A DNA stretch of 64,000 bases from assembly GCF_009497655.1 (NCBI RefSeq), contig NZ_CP023317.1, positions 1,703,501 to 1,767,500 on the forward strand, read 5' to 3'. Source of the DNA: Priestia megaterium. GTDB lineage: Bacteria > Bacillota > Bacilli > Bacillales > Bacillaceae_H. This document shows, piece by piece, positions 45,664 to 54,973 of the stretch. Numbering within the stretch: position 1 is the first letter of the stretch; each line of letters begins with the position of its first letter. Made by a program: the position numbers and the translations under genes. The notes beneath the pieces were generated by a model that worked only from the letters and a program-made list of their open reading frames with translations, was not told the origin of the DNA and did no database searches.

Positions 45664-46041
45664 ATGTTCATGGAAAAACTATTAGCAATTCAGAATATCT
45701 CCTCAATTACAGGCCTTAGTACATATACTCTGCGTTATTATGAGAATATTGGTCTACTAAGTAATATTGAGAGAGACGAAAATGGATACCGTACATACAG
45801 GCAAACCGACATTTTATGGATTGATTTTCTTATCAAGTTACGTAAAACTGGAATGCCGATAATTAACATGAAGAAATTTGCAGAATTAAGGCGTCAAGGC
45901 GATTCTACAGCAACCGCACGACGAGAATTATTAGAAATCCACCAAGAAAATGTTCTTAAACAAATAAAAGAACTAGAAAGTAATCTAACAAAAATCAGTG
46001 AAAAAATCGATTATTATAAAAAGTTGGAGGAGAAAATTTAA
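45664..46041 (+). CDS. MerR family transcriptional activator
   Basis: The 125-residue protein starts with the MerR helix-turn-helix (AIQNISSITGLSTYTLRYYE, then NIGLL) and ends in a long dimer helix. It has no Cys in the effector region, so it is the AdhR/NolA-like aldehyde-responsive type rather than a metal sensor. It lies between the MFS and aldo/keto reductase genes, which both carry matching MerR-type promoters. No ribosome site is visible before ATG 45664 or 45670; a TATAAT at 45638 would give a very short leader. Confidence 0.85.
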   Translation: MFMEKLLAIQNISSITGLSTYTLRYYENIGLLSNIERDENGYRTYRQTDILWIDFLIKLRKTGMPIINMKKFAELRRQGDSTATARRELLEIHQENVLKQIKELESNLTKISEKIDYYKKLEEKI

Positions 46042-46065
46042 ATTATTTAACAAATTTGTTTAATG

Positions 46066-46093
46066 AGACCTTACTTAAGAGGTCTTTTTTTTG
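46066..46093 (+). terminator. Terminator after merR
   Basis: AGACCT (46066-46071) pairs with AGGTCT (46080-46085), followed by a long T-run. Confidence 0.75.
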
Positions 46094-46142
46094 TTTTTAA
46101 TTAGTAAATACCAATTATTTCTATAAATGAACTATTTCTCCC

Positions 46143-46173
46143 TTGCCTTATAGCGTACTCTAATCGATATACT
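46143..46173 (+). promoter_or_regulatory. MerR-controlled promoter of the aldo/keto reductase gene
   Basis: TTGCCT (46143-46148), 19 nt, TATACT (46168-46173). The near-palindrome TTATAGCGTACTCTAA (46148-46163) matches that of the MFS promoter at 13 of 16 positions. Confidence 0.78.
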
Positions 46174-46223
46174 GCTAATGTATAGAAAAACAAAAGGAGG
46201 AAAATAAATGAAATATAGAAGTA

Positions 46224-47183
46224 TTGGATCTTTTTTCAGCTTTGGGATTAGGTTGTATGGGTATGTCTGAATATTATGGCCATCAAAATGAAGGTGAATC
46301 CATTTCAACAATTCACCATGCTTTGAGCCTAGGAGTTAACTTTTTTGATACTGCAGATCAGTACGGTTTAGGTAAAAATGAAGAATTGATTGGAAAAGCT
46401 TTAAAAAATCAAAGAAGTAGCGTAAACATAGCTACAAAGTTTGGTTTTGTTAGAAATAAAGTTGGAAAAGTTATTGAAATTAATGGGAAACCTGAATATG
46501 TAAAACAAGCTTGTGAAGCAAGTCTAAAACGTCTACAAACAGATTATATTGATCTTTACTATCTGCATCGCGTTGATACCAGGGTACCAATTGAGGAAAC
46601 AGTAGGTGCTATGAAAATGCTAATAGAAGAAGGAAAAGTTCGTCATATTGGTCTATCAGAAGCTTCTGCTCAAACAATTCAACGTGCTCATAAAATACAT
46701 CCCATAGATGCCTTACAAACTGAATACTCGATATGGAGCCGCGAAGTAGAAGAAGATGTTTTACCAACTTGCCGTAAATTAGGAATCTCTCTTGTACCTT
46801 ATAGCCCCCTAGGAAGAGGGTTTTTATCAGGTAAAATTAAATCCATCGGTAAACTTCCGGAAAATGACTATAGAAGAAATACACCTAGATTCCAAAAAGA
46901 AAATTTTAATCATAATCTCTCTTTAGTTATGAAATTAGAAGAAGTGGCGCACAAAATGAATATTAGTACATCACAACTTGCTTTAGCTTGGGTATTATCC
47001 AATGGAGATGATCTTATTCCGATACCTGGAACAAAGAAAAAGGTTTATTTAGAAGAGAATGTGGCTGCTACAGATATAAATTTACCCCTAGATATTAAAG
47101 CTATTATTGATGAAATTGCTCCAATTGGTAGAGCAGCAGGCAATCGTTATCCTTCAACCTCCATGAATTTAATAAATAAGTAA
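46224..47183 (+). CDS. Aldo/keto reductase, frameshifted at its 5' end
   Basis: The 319-residue frame has an AKR barrel with [13 protein letters not shown], the catalytic DxxxxYG..E ([16 protein letters not shown]), Lys in IATKFG, and His in YLHRVD. It reduces aldehydes or ketones with NADPH. The best start, ATG 46208 with AAAGGAGG 7 nt upstream, opens as MKYRSIG but is out of frame. The reductase frame is reached only by a shift before about 46237, near a run of six T. Start TTG 46224 has no ribosome site. So it is either a disrupted gene or a sequence error. Confidence 0.8.
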   Translation: MDLFSALGLGCMGMSEYYGHQNEGESISTIHHALSLGVNFFDTADQYGLGKNEELIGKALKNQRSSVNIATKFGFVRNKVGKVIEINGKPEYVKQACEASLKRLQTDYIDLYYLHRVDTRVPIEETVGAMKMLIEEGKVRHIGLSEASAQTIQRAHKIHPIDALQTEYSIWSREVEEDVLPTCRKLGISLVPYSPLGRGFLSGKIKSIGKLPENDYRRNTPRFQKENFNHNLSLVMKLEEVAHKMNISTSQLALAWVLSNGDDLIPIPGTKKKVYLEENVAATDINLPLDIKAIIDEIAPIGRAAGNRYPSTSMNLINK

Positions 47184-47198
47184 GAGAAGTAAGCTAAA

Positions 47199-47312
47199 GT
47201 GGAAGTTTGGAAAATGAATATGCGTGTTCTAAGTCTTACACAATTCTTAGTCATGTCATCGTTTAGTTTAATTATTCCTTTTACCCCTATCTTTCTGGGA
47301 ATCTTACGGTAA
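47199..47312 (+). pseudogene. N-terminal remnant of an MFS transporter
   Basis: A 37-codon frame, MNMRVLSLTQFLVMSSFSLI then IPFTPIFLGI, looks like the first helix of an MFS transporter and stops at TAA 47310. Nothing of the remaining protein is present. Confidence 0.4.
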
Positions 47313-47353
47313 AATACAAATAAGTTATTTTTTTAAAAAGAGGGATTATTATA

Positions 47354-47638
47354 ATTAAAAAAGGACTCATAGCAGGGACAATAGCATTGATCATTGTATT
47401 AGGAACTTCTTATTTTACTGGAAACTGGAGTTATATTTATTATGTATCAGGAACCTTAGGGGTAGCATCTGTTGCGCTTGCATTAGGATATCTAATTGAT
47501 AGCTTGATTTTAGGAAACAAAGGATCTTTCTCTTCAGAAAAAGAAACACGTAAAATAGGGCGTAGAGAAGACGCTAAAAGATTTATTTCACTAGCTGTTC
47601 CTAATTTGTTAGCAGCATTGGTTTATATAATAAATTAA
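47354..47638 (+). CDS. Small DUF5316-like membrane protein, start uncertain
   Basis: The frame encodes IKKGLIAGTIALIIVLGTSY, then GNWSYIYYVSGTLGVASVAL, with three hydrophobic helices, as in DUF5316 proteins. Relatives begin MKKG..., which here corresponds to ATT 47354, about 9 nt after AGAGGG. The first standard codon is TTG 47387 in the middle of helix 1. Either a rare ATT start is used or the start codon is mutated. Confidence 0.55.
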   Translation: MKKGLIAGTIALIIVLGTSYFTGNWSYIYYVSGTLGVASVALALGYLIDSLILGNKGSFSSEKETRKIGRREDAKRFISLAVPNLLAALVYIIN

Positions 47639-47640
47639 TA

Positions 47641-47682
47641 AAAATAGCACTATCCAGTTTGAATGGGTAGTGCTATTTTTTG
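47641..47682 (+). terminator. Terminator after the DUF5316-like gene
   Basis: AAAATAGCACTA pairs with TAGTGCTATTTT, followed by more T. Confidence 0.85.
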
Positions 47683-47819
47683 GTTCTTTGCAATGTATAT
47701 TTCATACATCTCTAGTTAACATAATGTTTGTTCTAGGAACTTCCAAATAAAATGTAGCTCTTATTGTAGCATTTACCTTATACTTAAAAATGATATGGAT
47801 ATATTTGGAGGTTTTTTAT

Positions 47820-48563
47820 ATGAAAGAAGTCACTAAATTAGGAATGATGCAAGATATTGGTGGTATTAAACTTTATTACGAATTTTTCGAAAGACAAAAT
47901 GAAAATATGACAATTATATTTGAATCTGGATATGGCTGCACTTCTGATTACTGGAACCCAATCAAAGAGGAAATTTCAAAATTTGCACAGTTTTTTATCT
48001 ACAATAGACCAGGCTTAGGAGAAAGTGAACAAGACGATAGACCAAAAGACAGTAAGCAGTCCGTTGAGAATTTACATACTCTTTTACGAAATGCCAATAT
48101 TAAACCACCATATGTACTTGTAGGTCATTCAATTGGAGGAGCTAATGTAAGGTTATATGCTAGCAAATATCCTGAAGAAATAGCAGGAATTATTCTTTTA
48201 GATTCCTGTCATGAAGATCAAAACAAAATTATGCCCCCATTATTCACTGAAGAAATGAGGTCTATTTATTTTAACCAGTTTTCAATCGAAGGTTCTATAG
48301 ATGACATTGAAAAAAGCTTTGAACAAATAAGTGAAGTTAAATCATTAGGAGACGTACCTCTTACAGTTGTGAGCGCTGGCCTACAGTCTTATCACACAAC
48401 GGAATCTTTTGCTGCATGGAATCTATTTCAACGTGATTTAACACGTTTATCAACGAAGAGTAAACATATTATTGTTAAAGATGCAGGACATCTACTGCAC
48501 GTTGATCAACCTCAGATTATCATAGATATTATTAAAGATGCATTGAAAGAAGTAAAAAAATAA
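47820..48563 (+). CDS. Alpha/beta hydrolase
   Basis: A 247-residue hydrolase with oxyanion stretch ESGYGCTSDYW, nucleophile elbow GHSIGG (Ser near 107), acid Asp and terminal His in DAGHLLHVD. It is a general esterase/lipase-type enzyme; the substrate is unknown. ATG 47820 follows TTGGAGG; an upstream in-frame start at 47790 lacks a site. Confidence 0.85.
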   Translation: MKEVTKLGMMQDIGGIKLYYEFFERQNENMTIIFESGYGCTSDYWNPIKEEISKFAQFFIYNRPGLGESEQDDRPKDSKQSVENLHTLLRNANIKPPYVLVGHSIGGANVRLYASKYPEEIAGIILLDSCHEDQNKIMPPLFTEEMRSIYFNQFSIEGSIDDIEKSFEQISEVKSLGDVPLTVVSAGLQSYHTTESFAAWNLFQRDLTRLSTKSKHIIVKDAGHLLHVDQPQIIIDIIKDALKEVKK

Positions 48564-48652
48564 GTCTGGTACAATACTGTGTTTAATTGAATTATGTTAA
48601 TGAATATCATATACAATCATAGTTAACATAATCACTCTTTCCGGAAGACATC

Positions 48653-48705
48653 AAAAAAGAGAACCCTTACGCCCCAAGGGTTCGAAGAAGTTCTCTTTTT
48701 CTCTT
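48653..48705 (+). terminator. Terminator after the hydrolase gene
   Basis: An outer AAAGAGAAC/GTTCTCTTT stem encloses an inner GAACCCTT/AAGGGTTC hairpin, with T-rich tail. Confidence 0.7.
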
Positions 48706-48805
48706 TTATGCAACTTTTTATACATTGTTGATTTATTAGTATTTATGATTAGCATGAACGAAGAAAGAATGAGTAAAAAAACTACCTTTTATACATCATT
48801 CCCCT

Positions 48806-49033
48806 TTATAACAGGGTCATCTCAAGGAAAATTAAGAAAATAACAAGCCCTAAAATGACAGAAACCATATTGAACCACCATTTATTTCGTGATCTAAGAA
48901 TCAATAGGCCAGCAAGTATTACCATTAAATATTTAGAAACAGTTTCGTTTATATGCAATACCTCAGGTAAAAAGATGGCTGATAAATAAAAACCAATAGC
49001 TAGTATCAAAGAGTTTCTAACTAAAATGAACAA
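48806..49033 (-). CDS. Small membrane protein
   Basis: A 75-residue protein with three hydrophobic stretches, read from TTG 49033 with CGGAGTG 8 nt upstream. The family is unknown. Confidence 0.5.
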   Translation of the reverse strand: MFILVRNSLILAIGFYLSAIFLPEVLHINETVSKYLMVILAGLLILRSRNKWWFNMVSVILGLVIFLIFLEMTLL

Positions 49034-49135
49034 TATAATTACACTCCGTTCAATATTTTTAAATATTAATTTTACAACCTATATTGAATTAAGAGGTTTG
49101 GTAATCCCACTCATGACTATGTATTGTAAATAAGG

Positions 49136-49708
49136 TTAATTATATTTTGTTAATAATTTCTCTCTTACGGGTTCTAACTTTTTGAATTTCTTATGATAAG
49201 ATTGCCGTTGCAATAAACTTTCCACTAACTTAAGAGCATCCTCTTTTCGATTCGCTTTTACATAACTATCAATAACCTCAATGTATTGTTTATCATATGG
49301 AAATTTCTCTTCTTGAACTAGTTCAAAAGCTTTATCAAAACAAAAAGTAGCATTGTTATAATCCTTCAAATAGAGGTATGTTCCTCCATTTCCAGCATGT
49401 AGACCCGCGCGCTCCGCATTGCTCAACCCTGAAAGATTTAGACCTTCATTTCTAATCTCAAGTGCTTTCTCGTATTTTCTTTCCATTTCTGCAATAATAG
49501 CCGCATTATGAAAGTGCTTAAACTTTGTTCGCTTTTTCTTAGGACGAGTGATCTTAAAGATAATCAAAATGACAATTAAATCTCTTATTACTAAAGAGGC
49601 GTCATAAACGAGGTTCTCAAGGCTATATTTTGCTATAGTCCTATATACTAAATGAACCACATCATAAAGAAGAGAGAAATATAACATATAAAGAAGAAAT
49701 TTTTTCAA
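49136..49708 (-). CDS. Membrane-anchored TPR-like protein
   Basis: The 190-residue protein has two N-terminal membrane helices (about 1-22 and 36-52). A cytosolic part follows with two or three TPR-like helix pairs (HNAAIIAEMERKYEKALEIR; AGNGGTYLYLKDYNNATFCF). It is probably a scaffold. It begins the region of small interaction-type genes. Confidence 0.6.
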   Translation of the reverse strand: MKKFLLYMLYFSLLYDVVHLVYRTIAKYSLENLVYDASLVIRDLIVILIIFKITRPKKKRTKFKHFHNAAIIAEMERKYEKALEIRNEGLNLSGLSNAERAGLHAGNGGTYLYLKDYNNATFCFDKAFELVQEEKFPYDKQYIEVIDSYVKANRKEDALKLVESLLQRQSYHKKFKKLEPVREKLLTKYN

Positions 49709-49859
49709 TTCGTTCCCGACTTTCTATTATTAAGTTTCTTTATTATACATGATGTATGATAAAATGAGTCGATAATATGACAAATAAAGAAATTTATGGA
49801 ACTAAATCATTCTATTAAACTACTAATGTCACTAAAAGATTGAATGCGAGGAAATAAGC

Positions 49860-50300
49860 ATGAATGACTATCCTAGAGCAGGCTTAAGATTAAGGAGTGA
49901 GCCTGGCGTAGACCCAGAAGTAAGAATAGTGTGCATTAACTTTTGCAAATGGTTAAGAACGCAAATGGAGTTTCCTATCCGAGTTGTTATTTACCTAAAA
50001 AAGGATTATCAAATTAAGAACCGGACGACAAAGGAGTTGGTAACAGCCACTTTCTTTGCTCCCTACGAAAAAGATGTTGAACCATATATCCGTATTGCTA
50101 CTGGAGATTATAAAGACTTGATCAGAGAAAGAGGAAAAATAGATGCATTGTATGCGATGTTAGAAAGCATTGCTCATGAACTTTGTCATTATCAACAGTG
50201 GTTGGAGGATAAGGAATTAGAGGAGGAAGAAGCTGAAGAGAAAGGGTCTCAACTAGTTGATGAATATGCCGAAAACATTGATTCAATTTTAGATTTCTAA
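49860..50300 (+). CDS. Putative zinc metallopeptidase-like protein
   Basis: A 146-residue protein with IAHELCHYQQW, an HExxH zinc site, followed by an acidic helix. It resembles small M48/SprT-like domains found near toxin systems, but the family is not certain. ATG 49860 follows a GAGG sequence. Confidence 0.55.
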   Translation: MNDYPRAGLRLRSEPGVDPEVRIVCINFCKWLRTQMEFPIRVVIYLKKDYQIKNRTTKELVTATFFAPYEKDVEPYIRIATGDYKDLIRERGKIDALYAMLESIAHELCHYQQWLEDKELEEEEAEEKGSQLVDEYAENIDSILDF

Positions 50301-50371
50301 CCATCTTCAATAACATTTTATGAAGGCTTGAAGTACCTAGAATATACACTAATTAAAGGGGAGGAGATAGA

Positions 50372-50635
50372 ATGAAACCAACTATTGTAGATGAACTCAT
50401 AAAGAAGATTTCCTTACTCGATTCAAGCAAGGAATATGTTGAATTAGCAGTTGATTTAAACGATATTTACGAAAGTAGTAATAAACTTGATCGATTGATT
50501 ACAGACACTCTTAGTTCTTCACTAGACCAAGAGAAGCTAATAGATCAATTAATTGAAATAGAGGTCGAACTTGATCATATTAATTGGCATTATAAAAGCT
50601 TTAAAAAGGAATTAAAACAATTACTCAACACGTAA
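50372..50635 (+). CDS. Uncharacterised 87-residue helical protein
   Basis: Short, acidic, mostly helical protein with no known domain. ATG 50372 follows GGGGAGGAG. It is 72 bp after the metallopeptidase-like gene and 21 bp before the next one, so the three may form an operon. Confidence 0.55.
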   Translation: MKPTIVDELIKKISLLDSSKEYVELAVDLNDIYESSNKLDRLITDTLSSSLDQEKLIDQLIEIEVELDHINWHYKSFKKELKQLLNT

Positions 50636-50655
50636 AGCGAAAGAAGGTACAGGTT

Positions 50656-50838
50656 TTGAAAAAAGGTGCTATAAAATTCTTGTTATATTTTCTAGTCTTT
50701 TTTGGAGGTAATTTAATTATTAATATATTACTTAAATCTCAGGCTGATTTCCTAAAAGCATTCTCTACTGCTTATGGGGTCGCATTTGGCATAGTTGCTA
50801 TCGAGATTTATACAAGAAGAAAATCCAAGGCCGTGTAA
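50656..50838 (+). CDS. Small membrane protein
   Basis: A 60-residue protein with two hydrophobic helices and a basic end, read from TTG 50656 after GAAGG. A CCAAGGC/GCCTTGG hairpin (50825-50831 with 50841-50847) overlaps its end and closes the unit. Confidence 0.5.
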   Translation: MKKGAIKFLLYFLVFFGGNLIINILLKSQADFLKAFSTAYGVAFGIVAIEIYTRRKSKAV

Positions 50839-51017
50839 TAGCCTTGGGTTTTCATTTCCGATAACTATTTTCACGTTAAATATAAGGTGTAATCGTGCAA
50901 TATTTATTGTAGGAGCGTAGAGCTGATAGTGAAGCGCTAAGGTGAGTCTAAAAATAGCTAATAACAAAAGAGATACTTTCTGTCTGAGTATAAAGTTAAA
51001 TTAAAGAAGGTGAAGTT

Positions 51018-51581
51018 TTGAAAAAAGAATTTTATTTGGGAGATAGTTTTTGGAGCGACGATAGCAAATATAAGCGTATAGATTATCCGATAAATGATGA
51101 AATCATAAAGAAAGCTGAAGTTATTTTAGGTATTAAGTTACCTAGTTCATTATTGGATTTACTGAAAATAAGAAATGGTGGGGGATTAAACTACCCACAC
51201 TTTATGTTACCTGATGGCGATGCAGAAAGTATTCCTTATGGAGGAAGAGCAAATATTGATTCAATTGACCCTATACATTTTGAAAATGATGACATAAGTA
51301 TCTTATCTTCCAAAGAACTATTAAAAGAAGTCAAACTCACCGGTGAATTTGTGGTTTTGTGGACGGATTTTCACTATTGGGTCGTGTTGGATTATCGTAA
51401 TAGATCACAAGATCCTACTGTTATGTATATCGCAGAAAACTTCTCAGCTTCAACAAACGATACTATAGAATGGGAGTATATCAAAATAGCAGATACTTTC
51501 GATGATTTTCTAAAGCAGTTATTTCGTGTACCCCCACTAAATCCAAAGCAATTAAAAAGCAGTTATAGCCGCAAACAATGA
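51018..51581 (+). CDS. SMI1/KNR4 (SUKH) family immunity-type protein
   Basis: The 187-residue protein shows the SUKH core: KKAEVILGIKLPSSLLDLLK, RNGGGLNYPHF and later FVVLWTDFHYWVVLDYR. SUKH proteins are immunity proteins for many nuclease-type polymorphic toxins. TTG 51018 is used after AAGGTGAAG. It is the first clear member of the immunity array. Confidence 0.8.
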   Translation: MKKEFYLGDSFWSDDSKYKRIDYPINDEIIKKAEVILGIKLPSSLLDLLKIRNGGGLNYPHFMLPDGDAESIPYGGRANIDSIDPIHFENDDISILSSKELLKEVKLTGEFVVLWTDFHYWVVLDYRNRSQDPTVMYIAENFSASTNDTIEWEYIKIADTFDDFLKQLFRVPPLNPKQLKSSYSRKQ

Positions 51582-51718
51582 TTAAGCTAAACCAGTTTTT
51601 TAGAGACTACATTTTTTTGCTATAATCTTATTTTCATTGGTTTAATATATATTGTTTAACCTCTACAGTATATAATGCAGTATATCGTTTATTTTTAATG
51701 TAATTCATGGAGGGAATT

Positions 51719-52813
51719 TTGTATAAATTAAAGTGCATTCCATTTTTTGTGTTTATTATTTTGTTCCTGCAAGGCTGCGAAGACTCATTAAATAAAAAAA
51801 GTAGTCGTGAACAAGAAGAAACTACCTTAATAGAAGATATAGAGAAAGAGGAAGAGGCCATGATAACCGTCTATGATAAAGCTAAATGGCATTATGAAGG
51901 AGATTTTCCAAGTAACTTGAGTGAAAAGCAGGCATTCGTTCATACTGGAATGTATCTCGGTTGGATTATTGAAGAAAACCTATATAGCAAAGAATTTGAA
52001 GAAGAAGCTGCGCAGGAGATTATAAAGTTTAAACAAAAGAACATGACCGGAACTGAAATATATATGGAATGGGATGGCGTCTTTGCCAGCGATATGCTGA
52101 ATGCGGAAGGAAGGGCCTTTACAAAAGATTACTTTGATTTCGATAAAGGTACTTATTTAGATGATTATGAAGCTATATTTCCTCATATAAAATCCCTTTA
52201 TGAGGTAGAAGATACGTGGAATAATTATGAGGCTATTAATACAAAGATTAATGAGCGTTTTGATACTTGGAAGCATACAAAAGAAGAAAATAAAGGTGAT
52301 AAGTTATTTACGGTTGATTCATATATTGGTTCATTAAAGAAAACACTTGAACAAAATGAAGATAAGTTAATTAACAATATCGAAAAAGTACATACTTTTC
52401 ATTATTATAAGGACATTGACTTACTAGACTTTGAAATCTTCATTCAGCCATTTGATTTGTCTATTAGGATGTTTTCTATGGACAATGAAGCGAATGAAAT
52501 TTTCTATGAAGGAAACAATCGTGCCATTTTTTCAGGTAGTTATGAGCTACTTGAAGAGTTTGAATACTATGAGCTAGCCGACGAGCATTCAGATGAGTTT
52601 TGGGATTTTTATGAACAAAATGAAGAAGAAATATCTGCTGCTGAGAAAGAATTGATTTCAAACTGGTTTATTTCTTGTTGGAATAAAGCTGGCGATAATA
52701 GAATAAAGCTGCCTGTTTATCTAGACTTTCATGATGATATAGAATCTTTTGATTTAAAGAAGAACAAATGGATCGATAGTGAAGACAAATGGTCTGACGA
52801 AAATGGTAACTAA
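51719..52813 (+). CDS. Lipoprotein with DUF7832-like and second unknown domain
   Basis: A lipobox is clear (FIILFLQGC, Cys near residue 20). After a charged linker comes a domain like DUF7832 (AKWHYEGDFPSNLSEKQAFV; HTGMYLGWIIEENLYSKEF), about residues 50-150. A further acidic domain (about 200-360) is unrecognised. DUF7832 domains normally occur alone and in the cytoplasm, so a membrane-anchored fusion is unusual and suggests protection at the cell surface. TTG 51719 is preferred because ATG 51707 overlaps the GGAGGG site. Confidence 0.6.
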   Translation: MYKLKCIPFFVFIILFLQGCEDSLNKKSSREQEETTLIEDIEKEEEAMITVYDKAKWHYEGDFPSNLSEKQAFVHTGMYLGWIIEENLYSKEFEEEAAQEIIKFKQKNMTGTEIYMEWDGVFASDMLNAEGRAFTKDYFDFDKGTYLDDYEAIFPHIKSLYEVEDTWNNYEAINTKINERFDTWKHTKEENKGDKLFTVDSYIGSLKKTLEQNEDKLINNIEKVHTFHYYKDIDLLDFEIFIQPFDLSIRMFSMDNEANEIFYEGNNRAIFSGSYELLEEFEYYELADEHSDEFWDFYEQNEEEISAAEKELISNWFISCWNKAGDNRIKLPVYLDFHDDIESFDLKKNKWIDSEDKWSDENGN

Positions 52814-52900
52814 ATTCATTATCTATATTAAAAAATAGAAAGGTATATGTTCGTAAAATTATACATTTTAGTTACCATAATATTTTTATCATTAGAAGTA

Positions 52901-52928
52901 AAAAAAGCCCTTACGAGGGCTTTTTTTA
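52901..52928. terminator. Bidirectional terminator
   Basis: AAAAAAGCCCT (52901-52911) and AGGGCTTTTTT (52916-52926) with a TACG loop. It separates two convergent genes. Confidence 0.88.
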
Positions 52929-52930
52929 GC

Positions 52931-53602
52931 TTACGTACCTTGTACCTCTGTTTTTAGGGTTAAACATTCCTTACAAAAATAAAAATAGATAATCATTTCT
53001 CCCAAGAAAAGGTCCACCACGGATACAAGATCTACTTCAAAATCATGAGTGATACTGGAAACATATTGCATGTCATGGTTACAGGTTGGACAGCTTATAT
53101 CATTTGGATTTTCCACGTATAGAGGCGCTCCCAACACTCTACATATATACTCCCGACCAAATAAGTCAAATGCATCATAGTAGGCGTCTTCATTGACTGG
53201 TATATCTTCTCCTAACATATTAATAAGTTTGAATTTCGTATAAGGAAGAGGAACAGGTATTTTATCTTCTTCGTCTTGAATCCATTTTCCCTTATCATTT
53301 TGGCTTAAAACAGTAACATTTTTTGTTGTTGGATTTAATTGAAATAGTTGAGGCTCCCATACAGTAGAACAATTTAAGCATGATATTAAAGGTAATTCCT
53401 CAAGTTTAGAAGTTCTTAGTTCACTTAATCTATCATCCTTTAGATCAAAACATAAAATCTGATGTAAATCTTCGCCACATAACTGACATTTTGGTACATT
53501 CCATTCTTGTCCTCCGAAACGATGATTATAAACACCACTACCTTCAATAGCTCTAAATCCTTTATGACCCTTCCAATGCTGTCCATAGGGTTCATTTATC
53601 AT
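52931..53602 (-). CDS. Double zinc-ribbon protein
   Basis: A 223-residue protein with zinc pairs CQLCGED, CLNC, CPTCNHDM and CKEC. Its end, CPTCNHDMQYVSS...MIIYFYFCKEC, resembles the C-terminal part of DUF1963 (YwqG-like) proteins. Proteins of this type are common among immunity genes. It is transcribed against its neighbours. Confidence 0.55.
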   Translation of the reverse strand: MINEPYGQHWKGHKGFRAIEGSGVYNHRFGGQEWNVPKCQLCGEDLHQILCFDLKDDRLSELRTSKLEELPLISCLNCSTVWEPQLFQLNPTTKNVTVLSQNDKGKWIQDEEDKIPVPLPYTKFKLINMLGEDIPVNEDAYYDAFDLFGREYICRVLGAPLYVENPNDISCPTCNHDMQYVSSITHDFEVDLVSVVDLFLGEMIIYFYFCKECLTLKTEVQGT

Positions 53603-53694
53603 TATAAGTCCTCACTTTTATATAATTGGTAACCTTATTATACCTCAACATAAGTTATGTTTAATAAGTTGTATGAGATATAGATTTTCACTTA

Positions 53695-53738
53695 AGTCGG
53701 GCAAGTGTGTACTCTAACGAGCGCTCACCTGCCCGACT
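53695..53738. repeat. Imperfect inverted repeat
   Basis: AGTCGGGCA (53695-53703) and TGCCCGACT (53730-53738) pair perfectly and extend with GTG/CAC after one mismatch. No T-run follows. It lies in the divergent gap between two genes and may be an operator or terminator. Confidence 0.5.
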
Positions 53739-53813
53739 ATATTATAAATTTATACAACATTCACAACTTAGAATATATAATTAAGCTAATTATTGTATGA
53801 GGGAGTTACTATT

Positions 53814-54290
53814 ATGAAGAAGTACAAGAAAATGTTAGTGGGGTTTAATAATAAAGATTTAAATTGTTATGCTAGCCGGGGAGATTGGCTCTATCTTGCA
53901 AATAAAAAAGATACAAAAAAGGGACTTTTTCGTTTACCAAATTATCTTTATTTCTTCGTTTCTTTAAATAGTAAGCGTATGCCTTCAGAATTTGGAGTTG
54001 TAAAGACAATTGAAGGATATATTACAGCAGAAGATCTTGCTAGGCTTGATTATGAAAACAGGAAAATAGATGTTTCACTCATAAATGAGGAAGTTTTAAA
54101 AGAATATGAAGAATTTCTCGAAAAGATAAATGCTAAACCAGAGCATACTCCTATAGGAGCCACATGGTTAGAAACGATATTACCTGAAAAGACGAGAAAA
54201 TTAAGAGTACATAAAAAGTTTTTTACTGGCATGTCTAAAGAGGAGAAAAAATCTGTATTTGAATTTGATATTAAAGATATATCCGAATGA
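53814..54290 (+). CDS. Uncharacterised 158-residue immunity-array protein
   Basis: A soluble Lys/Glu-rich protein with no domain I know. ATG 53814 follows GAGGGAG; upstream in-frame codons to 53793 overlap the site. Confidence 0.55.
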   Translation: MKKYKKMLVGFNNKDLNCYASRGDWLYLANKKDTKKGLFRLPNYLYFFVSLNSKRMPSEFGVVKTIEGYITAEDLARLDYENRKIDVSLINEEVLKEYEEFLEKINAKPEHTPIGATWLETILPEKTRKLRVHKKFFTGMSKEEKKSVFEFDIKDISE

Positions 54291-54365
54291 AACAAACGCT
54301 AAATTTTTATAGTCAGTATTTGTTCCATTAAAATAATTGATTTTTTGTTGAAAGGTGGAGCTTTT

Positions 54366-54947
54366 TTGGATCATTTTTTTGTTAACTTAATCCCAAATGG
54401 ATACTACGATTATGAAGAAAATGAGGTACTTCCAGCACATGAGTTAATTCTCCGACCACTACTCTTGTGTGCCAAAGAGTGCTATGTGTATGGCCTCAAA
54501 AAAGATACAGAATTATTTCAACAGTGTAATGATATACTTTCTTTTACTCGTAACAAATACAAACTAGATTTAAAAAAGGAAGTCATCAAAGGATATGAAC
54601 AACTTTGGAATGCAACAGGATGGCAGAGAGGTTCTATCTTAATCTTTCTAGAGCCAGAAAAGCTTAAGAAGCTAAATATTTTCACTTCCTGTTATGATCC
54701 TAGTATTTCGGAAAATCCTAATTCAGGAGAAAGTGCTGCAGCTATTAGATTTTGTAAAGATGTAGTTACGAAAGAAAAGCTAGTTGGTCTTTGCTTTTCG
54801 GCCTCTAACGGTATTGAATATATGAAGGTTTATGCGGAGAGCGATACATTAAAAGAATTATATGAATGTGCGTTAGTACAAGCACTGTCTTCAAGTTCAG
54901 ATTCTATATATACACCCCAAAAAAAACGTAGAAAATTACCTAGATAG
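54366..54947 (+). CDS. Uncharacterised 193-residue immunity-array protein
   Basis: It begins LDHFFVNLIPNGYYDYEENE and ends with the basic tail KKRRKLPR. TTG 54366 is chosen because AAAGGTGGAG lies just upstream. No family is recognised. The foreign GC-rich segment begins about 25 bp after its stop. Confidence 0.55.
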   Translation: MDHFFVNLIPNGYYDYEENEVLPAHELILRPLLLCAKECYVYGLKKDTELFQQCNDILSFTRNKYKLDLKKEVIKGYEQLWNATGWQRGSILIFLEPEKLKKLNIFTSCYDPSISENPNSGESAAAIRFCKDVVTKEKLVGLCFSASNGIEYMKVYAESDTLKELYECALVQALSSSSDSIYTPQKKRRKLPR

Positions 54948-54973
54948 TAAGTATCGATCATTAGCTTTTAATA

